Origin: Candidatus Polarisedimenticola svalbardensis
Lineage (GTDB): Bacteria > Acidobacteriota > Polarisedimenticolia > Polarisedimenticolales > Polarisedimenticolaceae
Assembly (NCBI GenBank): GCA_014764515.1
Contig: JACXWD010000036.1
Span: forward strand, 1 to 33,886
Reading direction: 5' to 3'
DNA: 33,886 nt
Made by a program: the position numbers and the translations under genes
The notes under the pieces: generated by a model
The model's input: only the letters and a program-made list of their open reading frames with translations
Told to the model about the DNA's origin: nothing
Databases searched by the model: none
Shown: positions 27,712 to 33,886 of the stretch, piece after piece
How positions within the stretch are numbered: the first letter of the stretch is position 1
How the letters are laid out: the number at the start of each line of letters is the position of its first letter

Positions 27712-30700
27712 GGACATGATCGTCCGGTCCTGGGAACCCCATCAGATGAATTGCCCAGGCTTCCTGGACCACACCCGTTTCTCGCTCTCGACAGATAGAA
27801 AACCACAATGCCTGCCGGGGGATCCGTCGGATCAGCAGCAACCGGTGACGTCACGTTCTGGTTGATACAGATCGCTGCGGATTCGAAATTGCCCGCCTCG
27901 CCGGAACGAAGTGTGTCGTAGGTCACGGCCGAAGGCAGCGACCCCGGGAATGGGGGCGGATCGTAGGTGATCCAGACTTTCGTATCGTCGAATTGCAAAT
28001 TGACCGTCTCACCGGGCACTCCCCAAAGCCCTGGATTGCTTTCATCACAGTCCAGCGTTTCATCGAATCCGTCCCCGTCCATATCCTGAGGGTTCCCTGG
28101 TTTCAGGGTTCGGATGACGGACTCGTACTGCCCCACACCGGTCAGTCGGCGCCAGGGGCCATGCGGGAACAAAGGAGTTTCGGTTGCAACGCGCAAGCGC
28201 CAATGGAACGAACTGTCGGAGGCCAACGGGCCTGTGTTCTCCGCCAGAGCCACAACGCTGCCGGTGGTCCCCGGGGGGCCGGAATCCGCTACCAAGCCCC
28301 CCCGCTGAATGCCCAATCCGGAATAAACCTCTCCAGGCAGCCTGAGTTCCCACTCAAGAAGGACCGGCTGCCTGCCTGATGCACTGAAGCCGTCGGCTCT
28401 AAGTTGAAACGAGTCTACGGAATCGGAGCGCCCCCAGGGAAGAACGGCAGATCCGTCTCCAAGCCGACCCTGGAATACGAGCCGGGTGCGGCCCGCATCT
28501 CCACCACCGTGGAACAGCCATGCTGCACCGACATCGGTAGTGAACAGATTGATGTCATAGCGCGAAGCGCCCACCATAAGGTCCGGGTAGCCGTCGGCAT
28601 TGACGTCCATACTGCCGGCGATTTCGTTTTCAGCGCCCAGAAAACTCCAGTGTTCTCCATAGAATACCCAGGCCGATTCCGGAGAGGGGCCGGATTCCGA
28701 TCCGAGATGGAGGGTGACCTGTCCCGCCCTCTCGACGAGATATGGATTGTAGTAGTCAATAAAAGGCGTCCCCACAGCAATGTCATCGTATCCGTCCCGG
28801 TTGATGTCTCCAGCGGAAGCGACCGAGGACCCCAACTGATCGCTACTCCACACCCCGACGAGAATCCAGGCAGGATTCTCCGCCAATCCATCCGGGGTTC
28901 CGAAGTAAAGGAATGCTGCGCCCTGGTCAAACTGCCCTTCGTCGTACCTGGGCGCGCCAATGATTACGTCGCCGTATCCGTCGCCGTTGACGTCACCGGC
29001 CGCTGCCAGGGCTTCTCCGAAACTCGTGCCAAAAGGTTCCACGCCGATATTCGACTCGGCGGTCCAGGCCGACGTTTGTGACAGGCCTGCGGGAGAGCCC
29101 AGGTAGAGATAGACCTTACCCTCTCTGAAGTTGCCGTTCTCGTACCAGGGCGCGGCCACCAGAACGTCTGCAAAACCATCTGCATTGACATCCCCGGCCG
29201 ACGATACCGTCCGTCCATAGACGCTGCCGGGCTGTTCCGATTCGACCATCCACGCAGGCGAAGAGTTCAACCCTCCTGCGCTTCCCAGGAACACGTACGC
29301 GCGCCCAAGACCGTTCCCAAGATTGCCGAGGTGCTCCTCCCCGACAATCACATCGGCAAAACCGTCACCGTTGACATCACCTGCCCCGGCCACTGAACTG
29401 CCGAACTCTCCTTTCGTCAGCGTGCCCACGACCATCCAGTCCGGTGTACCTCCCGGACCTGTCGGCGAGCCAAGGTACAACTGGACCCGGCCGACATCCT
29501 CCCTCGCCGTGTCGTGCCCTGGATCGCCAATCACAATATCGGAGAATCCGTCGCCATTGACGTCACCAGCGCCTGCATGCTCGTTGTAGAGAGCCAGGCC
29601 TGCAACTGTCCACAAAGGAGAAGGAGCAAGACCCTCTGTCGACCCGGGATATAGACGGACTTCACCTCTCTTGCCGATGAGCACATCATCAAAGCCGTCA
29701 CCGTTCGCGTCTCCGGCATGTGCAACCTTACCGAGTGACCCTCCACTCGAAGCACCGATCACACTCCAGTCGGCCGTATTATCAATTCCATACGGCGAAC
29801 CGAAATACACCTGCACCGAGCCTTCATGAGCGTTTATATCCCCGTAACCGGGAGAGCCGACAGCCACATCGCTCAGACCATCCCCGTTGACGTCTCCTGC
29901 CGTCCCAACCGAGTTACCGAACTTCCCCCCGCTCTGCGCACCCTTCTGATTCAAGGCCGGCGACAGGGCGAGCCCATCCGGTGTGCCTTCATAGACCCAT
30001 ATGGCCCCGGCATCTTCTCCCGCAACAGCGACATACGACGGTGTGCCGACAATCACATCGGCGTATCCGTCGCCTCCTACATCTCCTGCGGTAGCCACCG
30101 AAGAGCCGAACCTGGCTCCGATCTTGTCGCCGTAGAGAATCCGGGTGGCCGCTGTGGGAGGGCCGGATGCCGAACCGGGAAAGATAAATGCCGCCCCCTC
30201 TTCTGCCTGACCGTCCGTTATGCCAGGTCCACCAACAAGCAGATCGGCATAGCCATCGCCGTCAATATCACCGCCACCAGCTACAGAGGCACCCATTTCC
30301 GCGCCTGCCTGACCACCGAACACCTCCCACACCGGATCCGCGCCCAGACCAGCGCTCCCTCCCAGAAACAGAACAACCCTGCCTTCACCGGAGTACGTCG
30401 ATGTTGCACCTGGAGCACCCAGGACAACGTCATCGAAGCCGTCGCCATTGACATCCAGTGCAGTGGATACCGCCGTCCCAAGTTGTTCACCTGGCTGAAC
30501 CCCGATGATGGTTCGATGGGGACCAGGTTCGATGCCGGCGGGACGGCCACGGTGCACGCTTACTCTACCGATATCCGCGGCTCCTCCATCGTAGCCCGGC
30601 TCGGCAATGAGAACGTCCGCGAAACCATCTCGATCGACATCTCCCGCCCAGCTCACAGCCGCTCCCAGCCGCGCACCGGCCTCGGTGCCGGTCCATTCAT

Positions 30701-31733
30701 GGTCCGCCGTGCTAGAAGGGCCTTCGGGACCTCCGCGATAGAGGAATGCGCGTCCGGCGCCGTTCAGACCGCCCGGTGCCCCTACAAGGATATCGTCGTA
30801 CCCGTCACCGTCGACATCGCCGGCGGAGGCCACCGAAAAGCCATACTCGCTTCCGGCTTCCACCGGATTGCTGATCCAGACTGGAGTCGATGAGAGGCCA
30901 TCGGGACCTCCCGGATACAGCTCGGCACGCCCGGAGTCGACAAAGCTGCCATCGTACGAAGGGGAGCCGACGAGCAGGTCGCTGAAACCATCTCCGTTGA
31001 CGTCACCTGCCGTTGCCACGCTGAACCCCAGTTTCATCCCATCCTGCTCTCCACGCATTCCCCAGGTGGGAGAAGAAACGAGGGGATCAATGACAACCGG
31101 ATAGGTCGCATCGGAGTCGTCGACTTCAATGACAAGCAGCCGCCTGTCGATCCTCATCCTCGCCGGCAGCTCTTTGCCGGACGCATCCTGAGCCGACAGC
31201 CCTGTGTACAGCAGAACAGGGGTTCCGTCCGGCCGGGAGAAGGTAACTCCTGAACCGCCCTCGTGCATTCGGGCGAGCAGATTGCCGGACAAGTCGAGTT
31301 CGATCCACAGGGAAACATCACCCATGCCCGGCAGTGGTTTACTGGGTACTGTAAAGCCGTGATCGATTCCACCGGGAAGCAGAAGCATCCACTCCAGGAT
31401 GTCACCGCGATCGTATTGCACCTGATCGTCCAGTACGAGCGGGTTGCAAGGCCCGATCGATGACCCTGAATTCCCACGACCGTACCGGGTAGCAGTGACG
31501 CCCCATTCCCAGGCCAATCCCGGACTTTCATTCGGCACGACACGGAGACCTTTGCGCGTGAACTGCCCTGTCCAGTCGCGATCGGGATGGGACGCCAGCC
31601 AGATTGCGTCCGAGTCGGACGGTTCCGAAGCCGGAGACGGTTTCAGTTTCCAACCGAATCTATCGGAGGCCGCCGCTCCGGTCAGCAGACAAAAGCATAG
31701 CGGCACCACTACCCAAAAGCGCTTTGCGCTCAT
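27708..31733 (-). CDS. Giant exported FG-GAP (integrin-alpha-like) repeat protein
   Basis: The 1341-residue product has a signal peptide ([20 protein letters not shown]). An N-terminal domain (about 25-225) ends [16 protein letters not shown], a link often seen before such repeats. Fourteen FG-GAP repeats follow, each with a calcium loop such as [34 protein letters not shown] and [17 protein letters not shown]. This is enough for two seven-bladed propellers. Near the C-terminus [17 protein letters not shown] adds another calcium loop. The last 100 residues form the module shared with the 180-residue protein: YDTLRSG, a central Cys, [30 protein letters not shown] promoter and AAGGGGG site fit the ATG at 31733. 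It lies between acr3 and a decayed acr3 end. Probable calcium-stabilised surface adhesin or scaffold; ligand unknown. Confidence 0.85.
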   Translation of the reverse strand: MSAKRFWVVVPLCFCLLTGAAASDRFGWKLKPSPASEPSDSDAIWLASHPDRDWTGQFTRKGLRVVPNESPGLAWEWGVTATRYGRGNSGSSIGPCNPLVLDDQVQYDRGDILEWMLLLPGGIDHGFTVPSKPLPGMGDVSLWIELDLSGNLLARMHEGGSGVTFSRPDGTPVLLYTGLSAQDASGKELPARMRIDRRLLVIEVDDSDATYPVVIDPLVSSPTWGMRGEQDGMKLGFSVATAGDVNGDGFSDLLVGSPSYDGSFVDSGRAELYPGGPDGLSSTPVWISNPVEAGSEYGFSVASAGDVDGDGYDDILVGAPGGLNGAGRAFLYRGGPEGPSSTADHEWTGTEAGARLGAAVSWAGDVDRDGFADVLIAEPGYDGGAADIGRVSVHRGRPAGIEPGPHRTIIGVQPGEQLGTAVSTALDVNGDGFDDVVLGAPGATSTYSGEGRVVLFLGGSAGLGADPVWEVFGGQAGAEMGASVAGGGDIDGDGYADLLVGGPGITDGQAEEGAAFIFPGSASGPPTAATRILYGDKIGARFGSSVATAGDVGGDGYADVIVGTPSYVAVAGEDAGAIWVYEGTPDGLALSPALNQKGAQSGGKFGNSVGTAGDVNGDGLSDVAVGSPGYGDINAHEGSVQVYFGSPYGIDNTADWSVIGASSGGSLGKVAHAGDANGDGFDDVLIGKRGEVRLYPGSTEGLAPSPLWTVAGLALYNEHAGAGDVNGDGFSDIVIGDPGHDTAREDVGRVQLYLGSPTGPGGTPDWMVVGTLTKGEFGSSVAGAGDVNGDGFADVIVGEEHLGNLGNGLGRAYVFLGSAGGLNSSPAWMVESEQPGSVYGRTVSSAGDVNADGFADVLVAAPWYENGNFREGKVYLYLGSPAGLSQTSAWTAESNIGVEPFGTSFGEALAAAGDVNGDGYGDVIIGAPRYDEGQFDQGAAFLYFGTPDGLAENPAWILVGVWSSDQLGSSVASAGDINRDGYDDIAVGTPFIDYYNPYLVERAGQVTLHLGSESGPSPESAWVFYGEHWSFLGAENEIAGSMDVNADGYPDLMVGASRYDINLFTTDVGAAWLFHGGGDAGRTRLVFQGRLGDGSAVLPWGRSDSVDSFQLRADGFSASGRQPVLLEWELRLPGEVYSGLGIQRGGLVADSGPPGTTGSVVALAENTGPLASDSSFHWRLRVATETPLFPHGPWRRLTGVGQYESVIRTLKPGNPQDMDGDGFDETLDCDESNPGLWGVPGETVNLQFDDTKVWITYDPPPFPGSLPSAVTYDTLRSGEAGNFESAAICINQNVTSPVAADPTDPPAGIVVFYLSRARNGCGPGSLGNSSDGVPRTGRSCP

Positions 31734-31754
31734 GGCATCCCCCTTGTTCCTGTT

Positions 31755-31783
31755 CCTATACCCCGCTATTCCCTTGCCGTCAA
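31755..31783 (-). promoter_or_regulatory. Candidate sigma-70 promoter of the giant FG-GAP gene
   Basis: On the minus strand TTGACG, a 17-base spacer and TATAGG (read at 31783 to 31755) match the vegetative consensus well. The leader would be about 14 bases and contains AAGGGGG before the ATG at 31733. Confidence 0.5.
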
Positions 31784-31827
31784 GACGAGCAATGGATCTG
31801 CTGCGCCGCTTTCATGCGCCGGCAAGG

Positions 31828-31974
31828 GTAATGGGTGTCCTGATCGAAGTGCCTGTGATGCTGGTGCTGGTGCTGGTGCTGGTGCTGGTGCTGATGCTGA
31901 TGCTGATGCTGATGCTGATGCTGATGCTGGTGAAATGGTGTTTACGGGGGCGACAGGCGGCGGCCTCAGCTTAG
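31828..31974 (+). pseudogene. Decayed 3' end of a second acr3 gene
   Basis: Read in frame, this stretch gives GVLIEVPVM, a Leu-Val/Leu-Met run, then LVKWCLRGR and a stop at 31972-31974. It matches the C-terminus of the intact Acr3 at 26527-27711. Several third positions differ without changing the residue (GGC/GGT, GAG/GAA, CCG/CCT, TTG/TTA), so it diverged as coding DNA before losing its body. No homology to Acr3 is seen upstream of about 31828; the sequence there is the promoter region of the FG-GAP gene. The tail overlaps the end of the convergent ABC-F gene by nine bases. The ATG at 31831 has AAGGG only two bases in front, so translation of a 47-residue hydrophobic peptide is possible but unlikely. 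Confidence 0.75.
31861..31932. repeat. In-frame hexanucleotide array, 12 units
   Basis: Five CTGGTG, six CTGATG and a final CTGGTG follow each other without interruption. They replace the short ATGCTGATGCTGGTG core of the intact acr3 copy. The units keep the reading frame and encode alternating Leu-Val and Leu-Met. Slippage during replication is the natural origin. Confidence 0.95.
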
Positions 31975-33774
31975 GCTCTGCTTCTCCTCAAGCTCCGCCC
32001 ACCGGGCGTATAGCCGGTCGACCTCGGCCTGGGCGGCATCGACTTCCTTCATCCGCTCCTGCAGCTTCGTTGCGTTGGCGGAGATGGTCGGATCGGCCAG
32101 ACGGACCTTGGCTGCATCAAGGACCTCATCGGCCTTCAGGATCGCTGCGTCCATGGCGTCCCATTCCAGCTTTTCCTTGTAGGACAGCTTCTTCGGTTTC
32201 GGCGCGGCGGCCGTTTTGCCCTGAACCGCTTTCGCCTTCCTCCCCTGCGTCGGCTTCTCCCGGTTGGCGACCCACTGGTAGTAGTCGGCGAACCGCTCCA
32301 CCTTCCCTTTGCCGTCGAGAGCCAGCACTTCGGTGGCGACCCGATCGTTGAGGTGGCGATCATGGGTTACCAGAACAAGGGCCCCGGTAAACTCCAGGAG
32401 CGAGTCCTCCAGCACCTCCAGGGTCGGGATGTCCAGGTCGTTGGTCGGCTCGTCCAGGACCAGGAGGTCGGCGGGCTGCAGCATCATCCTGGCCAGGACG
32501 ATCCGGGCGCACTCACCACCGGACAGGTTGGATACCTGGGTCTCCAGCTGCTCCTTCCGGAACAGGAACCGCTTGGCCCAGGAGATGACGTGGATCGACC
32601 GGCCGCGATAGAGAACGCTGTCCCCTTCCGGCGCCAGGGCCTGCTTGAGGGTCAACGAGGGATCGAGACTTTCCCGTTTCTGGTCGAAGTACACGACCTT
32701 CAGCCCTTCGGCCGGCTTGATGGTGCCGGCGTCCGGCTCCAGGTCACCGGTGATCATCTTCAGGAACGTCGTCTTGCCGGTGCCGTTGTACCCCAGCACA
32801 CCGAGGCGCATCCCCGGCTTGAGCAGCAGTTCCAGGTCATCCACGATCCGGGTCTCCCCGAACCGCTTGCTGAGACCTTTGCAATACCACAGCCGCTTGG
32901 ATTTCCTGCCTGAAGCTGACAGGTCGATCCCGGCGGAACGAACCACGGACCGCTCCCGGACCTCCCCCAGCTCCTCGATGCTCTTCTCGGCAGACTGGAT
33001 CCTGGACCGGGACTTGGTGGTCCTGGCCTTGACGCCGGCCCGCAGCCAGGCGACCTCCCGCCGGACCTTGTTGGCGAGAGAATCCTGGTACGAAGCCTGA
33101 CTGGAAACAACCTGATCCCGTTTCTCAAGGTGGTCGGCGTACGTTCCGTACACCGAGAGGATGCCCTCCGGGAAGATCTTGTCCACTTCCAGCATCCGGG
33201 TGGCGACGTTCTGGAGGAAGTAGCGATCGTGGCTGATGACGACAAAAGTCCCGATTTCCGACTTCATAAATGACTCGAGCCACAGAATTGATTCGATGTC
33301 CAGGTGGTTGGTCGGCTCATCCAAAAACAGGATGTCCGGATCCTGGACGAAGGCACATGCAACCGCCAACCGTGTCCGCCAGCCACCGGAGAGGATGCCG
33401 GTCGCAAGGTCATGGTCCTTGAAACCGGTCTTGGTCAGAGCAACAGCAGCCTTCTGCCAGGCCTGATGATCTTCCACCCGACCGTCCTGAGCTGCCGCAG
33501 CGTAAACCGTTTCAATCGCCGTTGAATCCGCCTCGAACTCCGGATGCTGGGGCACATACCCGATCCGCAGATTCTTCCTGCGGATGACATCCCCACTGTC
33601 CGCCACCTCCACCCCGGCCAGGATCTTCAGCAGCGTCGACTTCCCCGCGCCATTGGGACCAATCAGCCCAACCCGCTCCCCTTCGTGGAGAGTGAACGAC
33701 AGATCCCGAAACAGCGGCTTCTCCCCATACGTCTTGGAGATCGCCTGGCAGGTGATGATGGTTATTGGGGGCAT
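31966..33774 (-). CDS. ABC-F family ATPase, Uup-like
   Basis: The 602-residue soluble protein has two ABC domains and no membrane part. The first domain has Walker A GPNGAGKST at 39-47, signature LSGGW at 128-132 and LDEPTNHLD at 151-159. The second has GYNGTGKTT at 328-336, LSGGE at 417-421 and DEPTNDLD at 441-448. The linker between them (about 210-290) is basic. A Lys/Ala-rich stretch and a coiled-coil C-terminus (KKLSYKEKLEWDAMDAAIL onward) place it with Uup rather than EttA. ABC-F proteins act on ribosomes; Uup is also linked to replication and transposon-excision phenotypes. ATG 33774 gives the family N-terminus, although no clear ribosome-binding site is seen. The remaining 112 bases to the window edge show no gene. 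Confidence 0.9.
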   Translation of the reverse strand: MPPITIITCQAISKTYGEKPLFRDLSFTLHEGERVGLIGPNGAGKSTLLKILAGVEVADSGDVIRRKNLRIGYVPQHPEFEADSTAIETVYAAAAQDGRVEDHQAWQKAAVALTKTGFKDHDLATGILSGGWRTRLAVACAFVQDPDILFLDEPTNHLDIESILWLESFMKSEIGTFVVISHDRYFLQNVATRMLEVDKIFPEGILSVYGTYADHLEKRDQVVSSQASYQDSLANKVRREVAWLRAGVKARTTKSRSRIQSAEKSIEELGEVRERSVVRSAGIDLSASGRKSKRLWYCKGLSKRFGETRIVDDLELLLKPGMRLGVLGYNGTGKTTFLKMITGDLEPDAGTIKPAEGLKVVYFDQKRESLDPSLTLKQALAPEGDSVLYRGRSIHVISWAKRFLFRKEQLETQVSNLSGGECARIVLARMMLQPADLLVLDEPTNDLDIPTLEVLEDSLLEFTGALVLVTHDRHLNDRVATEVLALDGKGKVERFADYYQWVANREKPTQGRKAKAVQGKTAAAPKPKKLSYKEKLEWDAMDAAILKADEVLDAAKVRLADPTISANATKLQERMKEVDAAQAEVDRLYARWAELEEKQSLS

Positions 33775-33886
33775 AGGCGGGAAAGCTTAGGCTAAGTTGG
33801 AAGTGGGCGCTACTTATGAACGATTTGTTCCGCTTCGGACACAACAATAATCGCCATATCCTATTTCACGCGCTGGAACGGATATA

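Noticed and set aside
29826-30893. Long plus-strand open frame of 355 residues
   Set aside because: It mirrors the GC-rich FG-GAP repeats on the minus strand; its composition and repeats are a shadow of that gene.
31444-31974. 176-residue open frame crossing into the acr3 remnant
   Set aside because: Its first half is antisense to the FG-GAP gene and shows no coding features of its own; only the 3' part is explained, as an acr3 remnant.

Overview
The window is a GC-rich bacterial chromosome segment with dense coding, short intergenic gaps and several convergent gene-end overlaps. Signal peptides, a lipoprotein, an ECF sigma factor joined to a TPR Ser/Thr kinase, large FG-GAP surface proteins and a propeller-type histidine kinase suggest a Gram-negative-type organism. 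Acidobacteriota, Planctomycetota or the Eisenbacteria/Krumholzibacteria-like lineages have this gene style. There is no rRNA or other marker gene, so the phylum remains an inference. I see no tRNA, rRNA, CRISPR array, prophage or complete insertion sequence.

Layout. 1-3.9 kb: the 3' end of a RecB/AddA-type nuclease, a 3-methyladenine DNA glycosylase, sfsA, a PepQ-like prolidase and a secreted beta-rich protein. 3.9-7.4 kb: a promoter and structured leader, a cohesin-like lipoprotein, then a secreted protein with 14 FG-GAP/VCBS calcium motifs ending in a dockerin-like domain. 7.4-11.4 kb: an aminotransferase and a squalene/phytoene synthase-family enzyme (divergent), then thiC. 11.4-14.1 kb: a gap with a good sigma-54 promoter in front of a small exported protein, an alpha/beta hydrolase and a methyltransferase. 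14.2-19.3 kb: a regulatory block of an NtrC-type activator, a perfect 17-bp palindrome, a sigma-54 promoter, a 55-residue secreted cysteine peptide coupled to a stand-alone receiver, and a convergent 1029-residue propeller histidine kinase. 19.4-22.8 kb: two translationally coupled surface proteins on the minus strand. 23-26.5 kb: an ECF sigma factor coupled to a membrane Ser/Thr kinase. 26.5-33.8 kb: an Acr3 arsenite permease, a 1341-residue FG-GAP protein, a decayed second acr3 3' end with an in-frame hexanucleotide expansion, and an ABC-F ATPase.

How the genes may work together. The 14.2-19.3 kb block reads as a complete signalling circuit. An external signal would be sensed by the propeller kinase and passed to the NtrC-type regulator, which would bind the palindrome and fire the sigma-54 promoter. 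The output would be a secreted peptide plus a receiver that could feed back on the kinase. A second sigma-54 promoter at 11.74 kb may belong to the same regulon. The cohesin lipoprotein and dockerin-bearing FG-GAP protein look like a surface-docking pair. A C-terminal module ending in Cys-Pro is shared by two otherwise unrelated exported proteins and may be a sorting or anchoring signal.
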